A stretch of 64,000 bases of DNA from SAR202 cluster bacterium (GTDB lineage: Bacteria > Chloroflexota > Dehalococcoidia > UBA6926 > VFHL01), in assembly GCA_009392005.1 (NCBI GenBank), contig VFHL01000001.1, positions 1 through 64,000 on the forward strand. Reading direction: 5' to 3'. Both the position numbers and the translations under genes were made by a program. A model generated the notes under the pieces. That model saw nothing but the letters and a program-made list of their open reading frames with translations, did no database searches and was not told where the DNA came from. Shown piece by piece: positions 44,274 to 54,788 of the stretch; positions within the stretch are counted from its first letter, which is position 1; the number at the start of each line of letters is the position of its first letter.

Positions 44274-45482
44274 TTATTGATTTGAATCAGCTTGTTGCAC
44301 CGCGACAACATTTGGTTCACCGACACCCCAATACAGGGTGACATGAGGAAAGGGTATCTCAATTCCTACTTCGTCGAAAGCTTTTTTGACGCGGAGACGA
44401 AATTGGCCCATGACATCCCATTGCCGAATTGGCACGGTTTCTCCAATAACCTTGATATCGATGCCGGAATCCCCAAAGTTGTCGACGCGTAGAACTTGTG
44501 GGGCGTCAAGGATGTCGTCCGACCAATCGGGGTCTTCTGCCAATTCATTTCCCACTCTATTCAAAACAGTGATTACGTGGTCCAAATCTTCTTTATATGC
44601 GACGTTGATATTTATATGAACCCGCGACTTGGTTTTCGTATAGTTGCTTGCAGTTTTTATCTCGCCATTTGGAATGAAGTGTTGGATGTAGTCGATATCA
44701 CGGAGGACTGTGCGTCGCAAGTTAATGTCTTCAACAAGGCCGACAGTGCCAGCCACGCTCACGACATCTCCAACGCGGTATTGGTTTTCTAAGATAATAA
44801 AAATACCTGAAAAAATATCGCGGACTAAACTTTGCGCACCAAACCCAACCGCGATACCAACAACTCCAGCAGCCGCTAACAAGGGAGCCAGATTGATGCC
44901 TAATTGTGCCATGACAAGTAAAAATGTGATCGTCAGTATAGCAACGCTTGTTCCTGTCATAAGAACACTTGTTAGGGTTTCGACGTGTTTTTCTATTTCG
45001 GTTTCGAGATCTTCTTCGGAGGCTTTTCGTACTCTGTCATTGATAAATATTGGTATCAGGTGTTTGGCAAAGCGATATATCAAGTATGCGGGGAATATGA
45101 CGATCACTGAATGAAGGCCGGGACCCGAAACCCAGTTAACTATAACTAATCCAAATTCTCGCGCGAGAGCCCAAATTGCTTCTTGATTATCGCCGATGCC
45201 AGCGGTAAAGGTTATTACCCCGATTACCAGAGCTCCCAAAGCAATCATGAAACGGAGTGTTTTTATCACAGGCCGTTGAATTTCGTTTGATTGGATTGGT
45301 TGTATTAATGATGGATAGTCTCCAGGAACTGTACGTTCAATCCAGGAAAATGTTTTTTTTGTTACCACCGGGATCATTGCCCATGTTGAAATTAACGTAA
45401 CGAGAAGTATGACTGTCCACGTGATAAACCAAATGGGATGTGCCGCGATGCTTTCCTGGATGCTCATCCAGTAATCCTGCAT
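44274..45482 (-). CDS. MscS-family mechanosensitive channel
   Basis: 402 residues. About five membrane helices in the first ~230 residues lead to the pore-lining TM3 signature LAAAGVVGIAVGFGAQ, followed by FSGIFIILENQYRVGD of the beta domain. The C-terminal cytoplasmic alpha/beta domain ends VEIPFPHVTLYW, typical of MscS. It is longer at the N-terminus than E. coli MscS (286 residues). It opens under membrane tension to release solutes on osmotic downshock. The start at 45482 has only a weak ribosome site. It follows mutL in the same direction after a ~70-base gap. Confidence 0.94.
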   Translation of the reverse strand: MQDYWMSIQESIAAHPIWFITWTVILLVTLISTWAMIPVVTKKTFSWIERTVPGDYPSLIQPIQSNEIQRPVIKTLRFMIALGALVIGVITFTAGIGDNQEAIWALAREFGLVIVNWVSGPGLHSVIVIFPAYLIYRFAKHLIPIFINDRVRKASEEDLETEIEKHVETLTSVLMTGTSVAILTITFLLVMAQLGINLAPLLAAAGVVGIAVGFGAQSLVRDIFSGIFIILENQYRVGDVVSVAGTVGLVEDINLRRTVLRDIDYIQHFIPNGEIKTASNYTKTKSRVHININVAYKEDLDHVITVLNRVGNELAEDPDWSDDILDAPQVLRVDNFGDSGIDIKVIGETVPIRQWDVMGQFRLRVKKAFDEVGIEIPFPHVTLYWGVGEPNVVAVQQADSNQ

Positions 45483-45551
45483 TTTTCGAACCCCTTTATG
45501 CTTTGAGATGTTTCTTTAGAGTATAAAGTCTTGAGAGTCTTTTTTCTTGTA

Positions 45552-47258
45552 TTACCGTTCAAACGCCTTATTAATTTGTGTTGTTGTAATCGACATAGTT
45601 GTTGGTCGTCCGTGAGGACATAGTCGTGGAAAACCCGCTTCACTAAGTTGTCGTAAGAGTGCATCCATTTCTTGCATTGTTAATACTTGGCCAGCACGTA
45701 TGGTACTGTGGCATGCTACTGAGGCAGCAATGATTTGTTCCCGTTCTGTGAGAAGCTTTTTGTCACCAAAACCATCCAATATCTCTAGGAATGTCTTAGA
45801 AAATTCATCATCGCGTAGATTTGTTGGAACTGCGCGTAAGAGTATTGTTTGTGCACCAAAAATATCCCATTGAAATCCGAATGATGTCATCTCATCTTTG
45901 ATTTCGGATAATGCCAAAAATTGACTGGAGTTGAGATCTAAAGAAAGGGGATCGAGCAATCCTTGGATGGTAGTTTCATGGTTTTGGGATTTGTTTAGAA
46001 TTTCATCAAATCTGATTCTCTCATGCGCTGCATGCTGATCAATCAAATATAATCCGTTTGGTCCTTCCGCAACGATGTAAGTTGTGTGAATTTGCCCAAT
46101 AGTACGCATGATTGTTCCGGTTTCCAAGATTGTGTTTTCTTGTATCTTGTCTGCGCGCACCACGCCGCTTGTTGGGAACGCCTCTTGGATGATTTTATTG
46201 GAGAACTCAATTAATGGTTGGTCTTGGGGATTTATTGCGCGTATCAATGGTGATGGAAATGTCGTTACAGGTGTTTCTATTGCGCGCGTCAGAGCTCGCT
46301 TAAGTGCAGAAAAAATAATGCCGTCGTGTTGAAACCTCACTTCAGCTTTTGTCGGGTGTACATTCACATCTATTTCATCTAGTGGTATCTCGATATTGAG
46401 AACAGCGATAGGGTACTTTCGCTTAGGTAAAATTTCTCTGTAGAACTCGTCTAATGCATATGAAAGTAGGCGGCTTTGTATCCATCTTCCGTTGATAAAA
46501 AAAGCTTGCTTATCACGTCGAGATCGATTGATTTCTGGTGGACTAATGAGCCCGGTGACGTTTATCAGGTCTTTGGGATTAGGTGGGGTGATTTCAACTA
46601 ATGATTGAGCGACGTTGATACCGAGGTACTCAATTAATACGTCATTAATGTCACCATTACCAGCTGAATGGAACAACGGCTGGTCATCATTTAATAGACG
46701 GAAGCTGACATTAGGGGCAGACAGGGCGAGATTGGTCACGGTTCTGTGAATTGCGGTCATTTCGGCTCTTGGCGTTTTAAGGAATTTTAGTCGCGCAGGG
46801 AAATCCGAAAAAAGATCGTGTACTGCGACTGAAGTACCAGAAGGAGCTCCTTGTTCGCCCTGACCTTGAATCTTGCTATTTTTGATTTCAATATATGAAC
46901 CTGATTTGACATCGCGTGTTCTGCTGGTGCAAATGACTCGGGACACGGCGGCAATGCTCGGTAATGCTTCACCCCGAAAACCAAACGTATTGATACTTGC
47001 GAGATCTGATTCATGAACAATCTTGCTAGTTCCATGTCTTTCGAAAGCGAGGTGTAATTCACGTTGAGATATACCTATGCCGTTATCTGTGACTCGAATG
47101 AGTTTCGTACCACCATTTTCGATATCGATCTCAATACGCGAGGCGTTTGCATCCAATGCATTCTCGATCAGCTCTTTTACTACGGATGCTGGTCGCTCAA
47201 TTACTTCGCCTGCGGCAATCCGGGCAGCCACGTTATCAGGTAAGATCTCGATGCTCAT
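45552..47258 (-). CDS. mutL: DNA mismatch repair protein MutL
   Basis: 568 residues. N-terminal GHKL ATPase: AAGEVIERPASVVKELIENALDA, VTDNGIGI, TFGFRGEALPSIAA. The C-terminal domain has the endonuclease metal motif DQHAAHERI (about 405), ACHSTIRAG and CPHGRPT, so this is the nicking type found in bacteria without MutH. The last Glu of DQHA(x)2E(x)4E is Asp here. It is recruited by MutS to mismatches and nicks DNA. ATG 47258 has AGAGGG 4 bases upstream, with a TTG one codon earlier. It begins 22 bases after the mutS stop, as a mutS-mutL operon. Confidence 0.97.
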   Translation of the reverse strand: MSIEILPDNVAARIAAGEVIERPASVVKELIENALDANASRIEIDIENGGTKLIRVTDNGIGISQRELHLAFERHGTSKIVHESDLASINTFGFRGEALPSIAAVSRVICTSRTRDVKSGSYIEIKNSKIQGQGEQGAPSGTSVAVHDLFSDFPARLKFLKTPRAEMTAIHRTVTNLALSAPNVSFRLLNDDQPLFHSAGNGDINDVLIEYLGINVAQSLVEITPPNPKDLINVTGLISPPEINRSRRDKQAFFINGRWIQSRLLSYALDEFYREILPKRKYPIAVLNIEIPLDEIDVNVHPTKAEVRFQHDGIIFSALKRALTRAIETPVTTFPSPLIRAINPQDQPLIEFSNKIIQEAFPTSGVVRADKIQENTILETGTIMRTIGQIHTTYIVAEGPNGLYLIDQHAAHERIRFDEILNKSQNHETTIQGLLDPLSLDLNSSQFLALSEIKDEMTSFGFQWDIFGAQTILLRAVPTNLRDDEFSKTFLEILDGFGDKKLLTEREQIIAASVACHSTIRAGQVLTMQEMDALLRQLSEAGFPRLCPHGRPTTMSITTTQINKAFER

Positions 47259-47280
47259 CAAGCCCTCTTTTTGGTCGTCG

Positions 47281-49965
47281 TTAAAGAGACCCCTCTGGAT
47301 TTTCTTTCTCTACTTGTTCTGTTGCCATCTCTCCACTTTGCTCTTTATTGGGGACTGAGTCACGCGTTTTTTCATACAACTCGTATAATTTCGCAAGAGC
47401 ACTTAGGGGTGTCATGTTGTCTAGATCCAACTCCGCGATTTCTCTATCCATAATACTTGGAACGGAAAAATCTTCAGGAATTAGTCGCATTTGCGTAGAT
47501 GTTTGAAAATTAGATTTGGTGTTGACTAAATCTTCGTGCAAGATGGAATTTTTGGGGCCTTGATTTTCTAACTGTTCGAGCATATCTTCGGCGCGGCGAG
47601 TTACGGGTATTGGGATCCCTGCCATTTTTGCTACATGAATCCCATAGCTTCGCTCGGCACCTCCGTCAACGACATGTCGAAGAAATGTCACACGGTTTCT
47701 TTTTTCCTCAACATCCATACGCCAATTTCGCGCGTGCGGTAGCTGTTCACCAAGGGTAATCAGTTCGTGATAGTGAGTGGCGAAAAGAGTTTTAGAGCCC
47801 AATTTTGGGGAATTGTGGATGTGTTCTGCTACAGACCAAGCTAAGGAAAGACCATCATATGTGCTAGTTCCGCGTCCGATTTCATCTAGGATGATTAGTG
47901 ACTTCTTCGTCGCCTCATTGAGAATCATTGCCGTTTCTGTCATTTCAACCATGAAGGTGGATCGTCCAGTACTAAGGTCATCTTGCAAACCAATTCTGCT
48001 GAAAATGCGATCGGTCAAACCTATTTTTGCCTCGTCTGCTGGGATGAAACTACCAATCTGAGACATCAGAGTCAGCAAGGCAACTTGTCTCAAGTAAGTG
48101 GATTTGCCAGACATATTGGGTCCTGTGAGGAATACAAGTTGGGCGTCGTCACAAGACATTAATGTATCGTTCGGAACGAATGGCTCTTTGGACAGTTTTT
48201 CTGCTATCGGATGTCGTCCACCTTTAATTTCAATTATGTCGTTTTGACTAAGCTCTGGTCGCACAAACTGATTCCGTACGGCGACCTCAGCTAAGCTTGA
48301 TAATACGTCTGTTTGCGCGATCGACTTTCCGGTTGAAAGGATTTTTTGAGACTCCTCACCCACTTGGCTACAAATTTGGCGATATGTCGCTTGTTCGAGT
48401 TGGCTTAGGCGTTCTTGGGCATTAAGGAGGTATGTTTCGGCATCTTTCAGTTCAGCAGTGAAATAACGTTCTGCGTTGGCAAGCGTTTGTTTGCGAATAT
48501 AATCTTCGGGAACCCGTGACAAGTTTGATTTTGTAACCTCAATGTAATAACCGAAAACTTTGTTGTAACCAAGTTTGAGATTTTTTACACCGGTACGTTC
48601 TCGCTCTTTCGTTTCTAAATTGGCAAGGTATTCACGTTTCTTAATAGACGCGTCTCTTAATTGGTCAAGTTCTTCTGAGAATCCTTTTCGGATTACTCCT
48701 CCGTCACCCGGTGTTGGTGAAGGGTCATCATTTAGGGATTTTGTGAGCAAGAGAATGGTTTCAGTATGTGGATGTATAGCGGCTATAATTGTTCTTAGCT
48801 GAATGCCGACCTCATGATAATTTTGGAATTCTGCTTTGATGGCGACGGCTTTCTGCAAAGAACTTCGTAAATTCACAAGCTCACGAGGGGTTGCGTATCC
48901 ACTTTTCACTCGATTTATGAGCCTTTCAAGGTCGCCCATGGAGTTTAATACTTCACGTGTCTTTGCGCGAGGAAGAGGATTTTCGTATATCCAATTGACT
49001 GCCTCCTGCCTCTCCTTCAGTTGTGTAAGGTCTGTGAGTGGCTGTCCAATCCAATGCTGAATAAGGCGTCCTCCCATTGAGGTTAAAGTCGAATCAAGAA
49101 TTGAAAGTAAGGAGTCATCTTCACTTTTCATACTAGTACTTTCAAAGAGTTCTAAATTGCGGATAGTTTGCGGATCTAGGCTCATAAATGGGTCTAAAGT
49201 AGCTGTGTTAAGTGATTGGATTTGAGGCAATGCGCCAATTTGAGTTTCTTGAAGATAGCGTAATGTTGCACCAGCGGCTTGGATGGCAAGTGGCAACTTC
49301 GCACAGCCAAATTCTTCCGTAGATTCGGTTCTAAAGTGTTCGAGTAGTGATTCTTCTGCAACATTAGTGCGGAAAGTCTCCTTGCTTAGTGCAGTGATTG
49401 TTGTTGGCCAAGTTGTGTCTGGCACAGAAGCATCATTAGGAATGAGAATTTCAGCCGGACGCAAAAGGGCAAGTTTTGTTGCGAGTTGTGTTTTGCGGAG
49501 TTGCATTGTTACGAATTCTGATGTCGTGATATCTACATATGCCAGTCCAGCTTCATCATGGTTCGTGCTAATCGCGACCAGGTAATTATTGGAGGAGGTT
49601 TCAAGTAGATCCGGTTCAAGAACTGTCCCTGGTGTCACAACGCGGACGACTGCCCGGTCCACAAGCCCTTTTGATAGTGCAGGGTCGGATGTTTGTTCAC
49701 AGATTGCCACTTTTTGTCCCTGGTCCATCAATTTCGCGAGGTGCGCTTCTAATGTATGGATTGGGATTCCGGCCAGAGGTACACGCTGTCCTTTGCCCAT
49801 TTCTCTAGACGTCAACGCTATATCCAAGAGTTGAGAAAGGATCTTTGCATCTTCACCAAAGGTTTCATAAAAATCACCCATTCGGAACAAAAGAAGAATA
49901 TCCGGATATTGCTCCTTGATGCGATTATATTGAGCCCTTACGGGAGTTTCTTTTGATATCGCCAT
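47281..49965 (-). CDS. mutS: DNA mismatch repair protein MutS
   Basis: 894 residues from ATG 49965. The mismatch-binding motif FYETFGEDA (Phe-x-Glu, about 34) is in domain I. Connector, lever and clamp domains follow. The ATPase has Walker [10 protein letters not shown] (about 618), Walker [15 protein letters not shown] and the signature [18 protein letters not shown] region. The frame is open a further 62 codons upstream, but that stretch lies in the divergent promoter region and is unlike MutS. It recognises mismatches and small loops and recruits MutL. It is transcribed divergently from the alpha/beta hydrolase gene. Confidence 0.97.
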   Translation of the reverse strand: MAISKETPVRAQYNRIKEQYPDILLLFRMGDFYETFGEDAKILSQLLDIALTSREMGKGQRVPLAGIPIHTLEAHLAKLMDQGQKVAICEQTSDPALSKGLVDRAVVRVVTPGTVLEPDLLETSSNNYLVAISTNHDEAGLAYVDITTSEFVTMQLRKTQLATKLALLRPAEILIPNDASVPDTTWPTTITALSKETFRTNVAEESLLEHFRTESTEEFGCAKLPLAIQAAGATLRYLQETQIGALPQIQSLNTATLDPFMSLDPQTIRNLELFESTSMKSEDDSLLSILDSTLTSMGGRLIQHWIGQPLTDLTQLKERQEAVNWIYENPLPRAKTREVLNSMGDLERLINRVKSGYATPRELVNLRSSLQKAVAIKAEFQNYHEVGIQLRTIIAAIHPHTETILLLTKSLNDDPSPTPGDGGVIRKGFSEELDQLRDASIKKREYLANLETKERERTGVKNLKLGYNKVFGYYIEVTKSNLSRVPEDYIRKQTLANAERYFTAELKDAETYLLNAQERLSQLEQATYRQICSQVGEESQKILSTGKSIAQTDVLSSLAEVAVRNQFVRPELSQNDIIEIKGGRHPIAEKLSKEPFVPNDTLMSCDDAQLVFLTGPNMSGKSTYLRQVALLTLMSQIGSFIPADEAKIGLTDRIFSRIGLQDDLSTGRSTFMVEMTETAMILNEATKKSLIILDEIGRGTSTYDGLSLAWSVAEHIHNSPKLGSKTLFATHYHELITLGEQLPHARNWRMDVEEKRNRVTFLRHVVDGGAERSYGIHVAKMAGIPIPVTRRAEDMLEQLENQGPKNSILHEDLVNTKSNFQTSTQMRLIPEDFSVPSIMDREIAELDLDNMTPLSALAKLYELYEKTRDSVPNKEQSGEMATEQVEKENPEGSL

Positions 49966-50054
49966 GACACTCTTATTGTACCGGGTACGGCGCTCAAGAA
50001 ATAGGCGCTTACCGCTCAGTTTATTGTGTAGGTTTAACTCATCTGTACCATATC

Positions 50055-50078
50055 TTGACAGTAGCACCGTGCTACAAT
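50055..50078 (+). promoter_or_regulatory. Promoter with overlapping palindrome upstream of the alpha/beta hydrolase
   Basis: TTGACA (50055-50060) is followed at once by GTAGCACCGTGCTAC (50061-50075), a perfect 7-bp palindrome with one central base. Its end forms an extended -10 TGCTACAAT (50070-50078). Transcription would begin near 50085, just before AAGGAGG. The palindrome is well placed to be a repressor site. Confidence 0.45.
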
Positions 50079-50103
50079 TCCGATATGCGTGAAGGAGGAT
50101 ATT

Positions 50104-50712
50104 ATGCCATCGGTAAAAATTAATGATGCGGAACTTTATTACGAGATTCATGGTGATGGTTTCCCGCTTGTTTTATCTCATTCAGGGAGATCAGGATTGG
50201 TGAATTTTGCAAATAACGTTGCACCTTTAGCGGAAAAATACAAAGTTATTTTATATGATCGGCGTGGCGTGGATCGATCTAAAGCACCTGATGGGACAGA
50301 TTCTGCTGATACATGGGTCAGCGATTTGCATGAATTATTGAAACATTTGGGTGTAGAGAAAGCATATATAGGAGGAGTCTCTTATGGCGCTATGCTGAGT
50401 GTGGATTACCTATTTGCGCATCCAGAAATGGTTGCGGGTGTAATCAGCGCTTGTGGAAGTCCTTTTGGGTATGAAGGGTCTACTCCAATGCCAGATCATA
50501 GAAATGATTTGCCTCATGTCACAACACCGGTTTTATGGATTTTTGGGGAAACTGACGAAGGATTCCCGCCTAGCATGGGGGAAGAAGCTCAACGGTTAAC
50601 CCCTGGAAGTGACTTGGTTGTGGTTGATGGAGTTGGGCATTCACCTCAAACGGAGGCTCCTGAGGTCTTTAATGACGCAATACTGAATTTTCTTGGGAAA
50701 ATAGATTCTTAA
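50104..50712 (+). CDS. Small alpha/beta hydrolase (no cap domain)
   Basis: 202 residues. Alpha/beta hydrolase fold: N-terminal [18 protein letters not shown] (oxyanion region), nucleophile elbow GGVSYGAM (Ser, about 100), Asp in FGETDEG (about 150) and His in GVGHSPQTE (about 180). It goes from the strand after the nucleophile to the Asp strand with very little between, so the usual cap (~70 residues) is absent. A soluble esterase or similar activity is likely; substrate unknown. ATG 50104 has AAGGAGG upstream; an in-frame GTG at 50089 overlaps that site. It is divergent from mutS. Confidence 0.9.
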   Translation: MPSVKINDAELYYEIHGDGFPLVLSHSGRSGLVNFANNVAPLAEKYKVILYDRRGVDRSKAPDGTDSADTWVSDLHELLKHLGVEKAYIGGVSYGAMLSVDYLFAHPEMVAGVISACGSPFGYEGSTPMPDHRNDLPHVTTPVLWIFGETDEGFPPSMGEEAQRLTPGSDLVVVDGVGHSPQTEAPEVFNDAILNFLGKIDS

Positions 50713-50716
50713 AAGG

Positions 50717-50737
50717 ACTTTGCCAGTTAAACAAAGT
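50717..50737. terminator. Weak hairpin between convergent genes
   Basis: ACTTTG and CAAAGT form a 6-bp stem with a 9-base loop, flanked by A/T-rich sequence on both sides. It could serve as a weak bidirectional terminator for the hydrolase gene and purH. Confidence 0.3.
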
Positions 50738-50758
50738 TTGAAAATAAGCTCCGCTTGA

Positions 50759-52294
50759 TTAGTGGCGAAAGTGCCTTACGCCCGTAAAGATCATAGCTAT
50801 ATTTGCATCATCAGCTGCTTTTATACATTCCTCATCACGGATTGATCCCCCTGGTTGGATGATCGCTGTAATACCTCCCTTGGCAGCACTTTCAATCCCA
50901 TCTGCGAAAGGAAAAAAAGCATCTGACGCAAGTACAGATTCTCTGGAAGCATTTCCTGCACGGTCTAGCGCTATCCCGACACTTGTAACACGGTTGGGCT
51001 GACCCGCCCCAATACCAAGGATCGTTTTGTTTTTTGCTAGTAAAATGGCATTCGATTTGACGAAACGCACTGCTTTCCATGCAAACTTGAGATCTGTCAT
51101 TTCTTCTTCCGTAGGTTCACGTTTCGTCGCAGTTTTCCATTCTCCCTCAATATCGCTATCGACCGTTTGTACTAGAAACCCGCCACTGATTTCCCGATAC
51201 TCTAATAGTTCTTGATCGGATTCTTCTTCATTAATGGATAAGATGCGAAGGTTCGTTTTTTTTCGCAGAATTTCGAGTGCGGCTGGCTCAAATTTTGGAG
51301 CAATAACGATTTCATAAAAAACATCTGACATCGCTTCGGCTGTCGCTTGGTCGATAGTTTTATTGGCTGCAACAATGCCTCCATAAGCTGAAACTGGGTC
51401 TCCGGAAAATGCTCCACGGTATGCAGTCGGGAGATCTTCATGGGTTGATAGGCCACATGGGTTCGTGTGCTTGATGATAGCGACAGCAGGGTCACTGAAT
51501 CCATTTACTGCAGACCAAGCGGAATCAGCGTCAAGAATGTTATTGAACGAAAGATCTCGACCACCATGTTGTTCGGCATTAGCTATCGATTTGGATGTGA
51601 ATTGTGGTTTTACAGTTCGATATAATGCAGCCTTTTGATGTGGGTTTTCACCATAACGTAAGTCACGACTTTTTTCTAACGCGATTGTTTTTTCGTTTGG
51701 GAACGATACATTTGCATCATCATGGTCCGTGAGAAGGTATTGAGATATAACCGAATCGTACGATGCGACATGTTGGAATGCTTTTTGGGCAAGTTGCCGG
51801 CGTTTTGTTAACGGGACATCTCCTTTTTTTAAAAGGTTTAGAACCTCGTCATAATCAGCTGGATCGGTGATTACAATCATGGATGGAAAATTTTTAGCTG
51901 CAGCTCGTAAAAGCGTTGGTCCACCAATGTCAATTTCTTCCAATGCGGTGTCAAGCGATACTGTACGGTCTGAGACAGTATTTCTAAATGGATACAAGTT
52001 AACTGCTACGAGGTCAATCGTCTCAATCCCGTGCTGTTCCATTTGCTTGCGATCTTCTTCATTGTCGCGTCTTGCGAGAATACCACCGTGAATTAAGGGA
52101 TGCAGGGTTTTCACTCGCCCATCCATAATTTCAGGGAAACCAGTGATATCTGATATTCCAGTTGCATTAATTCCTGATTCAACTAGATTTCGTCTCGTGC
52201 CTCCGGTACTTATAATCTCCCAACCTAGATCCATTAATCCGAGTCCGAGTTTACTAATTCCCTGTTTGTCAGAAACACTTAATAACGCGCGCAT
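50759..52294 (-). CDS. purH: Bifunctional AICAR formyltransferase/IMP cyclohydrolase
   Basis: 511 residues. The N-terminal IMP cyclohydrolase/MGS-like domain starts MRALLSVSDKQGI and has STGGTRRNL, GFPEIMDGRVKTLHP and IDLVAVNLYPF. The AICAR formyltransferase domain has LRYGENPHQKAALYR, VAIIKHTNPCGL and FFPFADGIE. It catalyses the last two steps of IMP synthesis. It starts 6 bases after the purM stop. It is the last gene of the purF-M-H operon. Confidence 0.97.
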   Translation of the reverse strand: MRALLSVSDKQGISKLGLGLMDLGWEIISTGGTRRNLVESGINATGISDITGFPEIMDGRVKTLHPLIHGGILARRDNEEDRKQMEQHGIETIDLVAVNLYPFRNTVSDRTVSLDTALEEIDIGGPTLLRAAAKNFPSMIVITDPADYDEVLNLLKKGDVPLTKRRQLAQKAFQHVASYDSVISQYLLTDHDDANVSFPNEKTIALEKSRDLRYGENPHQKAALYRTVKPQFTSKSIANAEQHGGRDLSFNNILDADSAWSAVNGFSDPAVAIIKHTNPCGLSTHEDLPTAYRGAFSGDPVSAYGGIVAANKTIDQATAEAMSDVFYEIVIAPKFEPAALEILRKKTNLRILSINEEESDQELLEYREISGGFLVQTVDSDIEGEWKTATKREPTEEEMTDLKFAWKAVRFVKSNAILLAKNKTILGIGAGQPNRVTSVGIALDRAGNASRESVLASDAFFPFADGIESAAKGGITAIIQPGGSIRDEECIKAADDANIAMIFTGVRHFRH

Positions 52295-52297
52295 AAG

Positions 52298-53332
52298 TTA
52301 CACTATCTCCACTATGGGTTTATTCTCATCACGTGAAGATATTTCGCCAATGAGCCATGCGTCATCAAGGGAATTTAAAATAGTCTGTGTATCTCGGGGG
52401 CGTGTCGCTATAATCATGCCTACCCCCATGTTGTATATGCGAAACATTTCGTCGTCGGTGACGTTCCCTGTTTTTTGAATGATTGAGAATAGTGGTGGTA
52501 TTTCCCAACTATCGCGTTTTATAGTTGCTTGAGCATTTGATGGAAGAATCCGAGGTAAATTTCCGGGAATTCCCCCGCCGGTGATGTGTGCGAGGCCGCG
52601 TATTTGAGGTAGATGGCTTCGAAGTTCTTTGTAGTAATTACGATGTGGTTCCAATAGTGCTTCACCTAAAGATCGGCCTAAGTCAGATTCATGGACCTCC
52701 AAACGACTTGGATTATTTGAAAGATCGAAGACGTGTCGAACAAATGTGTATCCATTTGTGTGCAAACCAGATGAAGGTAAACCTATAAGGAGGTCTCCCT
52801 CGCGGATACTTTGACCATCTATTAGAGCCCATCTTTCAACAGCACCCACAATGAACCCAGCGATATCGTAATCGTCTTCAGAATAGATGCCGGGCATTTC
52901 AGCAGTTTCACCGCCAATTAACACACAACCTGATTCTTCGCATGCCGTGGCCATTCCACGTACTATCTCGGCTACTTTTTCAGGATGAACTTTGCCCGTC
53001 GCAAAGTAATCGAGAAAGAAAAGCGGAGAGGCCCCTAGTGTAAAAATATCGTTTACGCAGTGGTTTACCAAATCGATACCGACAGTTTCGTGTTGGTTCA
53101 TCATTCCAGCAAGCAAAACTTTTGTTCCAACACTATCGGTGCTTGATGCAAGGACAGGTTCTTTGTATCCAGCCAAGTGATACAGACCCCCAAAAGGACC
53201 AATACCACTCAATACGTTTGGTGTGAAAGTTTTTTTTGCGTACGGCGCGATAAGGTCAACTGCTTTTTCTCCAGCTGCTATATCTACACCCGCATCTTTA
53301 TAACTTTGAGGTCCACTCGAGTCAGGCGACAC
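52298..53332 (-). CDS. purM: Phosphoribosylformylglycinamidine cyclo-ligase (AIR synthetase)
   Basis: 344 residues. PurM/AIRS fold with SYKDAGVDI, PVLASSTDSVGTKVLLA, GIDLVNHCVNDI, LIGGETAEMPGIY and AHITGGGIPGNLPR. It closes the imidazole ring to give AIR using ATP. The start is GTG 53332, with AAGGAG 5 bases upstream. It sits between purF and purH. Confidence 0.97.
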   Translation of the reverse strand: MSPDSSGPQSYKDAGVDIAAGEKAVDLIAPYAKKTFTPNVLSGIGPFGGLYHLAGYKEPVLASSTDSVGTKVLLAGMMNQHETVGIDLVNHCVNDIFTLGASPLFFLDYFATGKVHPEKVAEIVRGMATACEESGCVLIGGETAEMPGIYSEDDYDIAGFIVGAVERWALIDGQSIREGDLLIGLPSSGLHTNGYTFVRHVFDLSNNPSRLEVHESDLGRSLGEALLEPHRNYYKELRSHLPQIRGLAHITGGGIPGNLPRILPSNAQATIKRDSWEIPPLFSIIQKTGNVTDDEMFRIYNMGVGMIIATRPRDTQTILNSLDDAWLIGEISSRDENKPIVEIV

Positions 53333-53343
53333 AAATGCTCCTT

Positions 53344-54738
53344 CTAATCTTTCTCTAAGTCCAGCTTGCTCATTTCTAACTGAATTGGTAGAGGATAATT
53401 CCCCGTGAAACAGGCATCACAATATCCATTCTCACCCCGCCCAATTGCGTTTTTCAAACCGTCGATACTGAGATATCCAAGAGAATCTACTCCCATGATT
53501 TCTGCAATTTCATCAACGCTTTTTTCCGCTGCTATAAGCTCCCATCGGTTGGGCATATCAATGCCAAAATGACAAGGAGATTTGATCGGAGGTGAACATA
53601 CGCGGAGATGAACTTCCTTCGCGCCTGCAGCTCGCAACAATTCGACAACGTGTTTATTCGTTGTCCCACGCACAATACTGTCATCTACGACTATTAGGCG
53701 TTTGCCACGGATTATCTCCGGAAGCGGATTGAATTTTAACCGCACACCCTCGTCTCTCATGTTTTGGTCTGGTTTGATGAAAGTGCGCCCAACGTACCGA
53801 TTCTTCACGAGAGTTTCAGCGAAAGGAATTCCGGACTCAAGAGCATACCCATTGCCTGCGACCATCGCTGAATCTGGAACATAGGTCACTAGATCTGCTT
53901 CCACAGGATGTTCTCGTGCTAATTGCGCGCCCATTTCTTGGCGAGTTGGATAGACCAAATGGTTTCCTAGGATACTGTCGGGCCTTGCAAAATAAATGTA
54001 CTCAAAAATACATGAGGCTGATTCTACAGGGATATCCCATGGATGTCGTTCAATGCCTGATTCATTTAGGACAATGATTTCTCCCGGAGCAAGTTCGCCT
54101 TCTAACGTCGCGCTTACATGGTCAAGAGCGCAACTTTCAGAAGCAACAGCCCAGCCATCCTCGATTTTTCCATAACATAGCGGTCGGATCGCTAATGGAT
54201 CTCGCACAGCATAAACTGAATCATGAGTCAGCAAGACTAAGGAATATGCGCCCTGTAATCGCCGCATTGCTGCTTGGATTTTTTTGGGAAAACTCTCCCC
54301 CTGAGCAGTGGATATTAGTTGCCCAATAACTTCAGTATCGGTGGAGGAATGAAAAGTGATTCCTTGGCTTTCTAGGTCTTTGCGTAACGGTTTAGCATTT
54401 GTGACGTTGCCGTTATGTGCTATAAAGAAATTTGTGTCTTCCCCGTCAATATGAAGGGGTTGTGCGTTGGCAATATAGCTTGAGCCAGTTGTGGAATATC
54501 GGGTGTGACCAATTGCGAGTGGCCCCGGTAAAGAGCTTAGGCTACCTTCGTCAAAGACACGTGAAACAAGCCCCATATCTTTGTGTAAGTACAGTTTTTC
54601 AAGGTCGGAAGTTGCAATACCTGCACTCTCTTGACCTCTATGTTGCAAAGAAAATATGCCAAAAAACGTCGTTCGAGCGGCTTGATCATTGGGTAAATAC
54701 ACCCCAAATACGCCACACTCCTCGTTAAGCAAATCCAC
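53344..54738 (-). CDS. purF: Amidophosphoribosyltransferase
   Basis: 464 residues. A short propeptide is followed by the N-terminal nucleophile Cys in EECGVFGV (position 8), typical of the Bacillus-type autoprocessed enzyme. Glutaminase residues include ATRYSTTG-like HTRYSTTG and HNGNVTNA. The PRPP loop is RLIVVDDSIVRGTT. Cysteines in the C-terminal part (CDAC, and Cys in SPCHFG) match the [4Fe-4S] ligands of the Bacillus type. It makes phosphoribosylamine, the committed step of purine synthesis. GTG start. A clear promoter lies upstream (54789-54818). It leads the purF-M-H operon. Confidence 0.97.
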   Translation of the reverse strand: MDLLNEECGVFGVYLPNDQAARTTFFGIFSLQHRGQESAGIATSDLEKLYLHKDMGLVSRVFDEGSLSSLPGPLAIGHTRYSTTGSSYIANAQPLHIDGEDTNFFIAHNGNVTNAKPLRKDLESQGITFHSSTDTEVIGQLISTAQGESFPKKIQAAMRRLQGAYSLVLLTHDSVYAVRDPLAIRPLCYGKIEDGWAVASESCALDHVSATLEGELAPGEIIVLNESGIERHPWDIPVESASCIFEYIYFARPDSILGNHLVYPTRQEMGAQLAREHPVEADLVTYVPDSAMVAGNGYALESGIPFAETLVKNRYVGRTFIKPDQNMRDEGVRLKFNPLPEIIRGKRLIVVDDSIVRGTTNKHVVELLRAAGAKEVHLRVCSPPIKSPCHFGIDMPNRWELIAAEKSVDEIAEIMGVDSLGYLSIDGLKNAIGRGENGYCDACFTGNYPLPIQLEMSKLDLEKD

Positions 54739-54788
54739 GTTCTGGAAGGCCCCTTGCCTACTGCGGGTGCAGGGATAGATGCTTCGCC

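Noticed and set aside
49966..50151. 62-codon N-terminal extension of MutS
   Set aside because: It runs through the divergent promoter region, is unlike any MutS N-terminus, and the family start MAISKE... fits ATG 49965.
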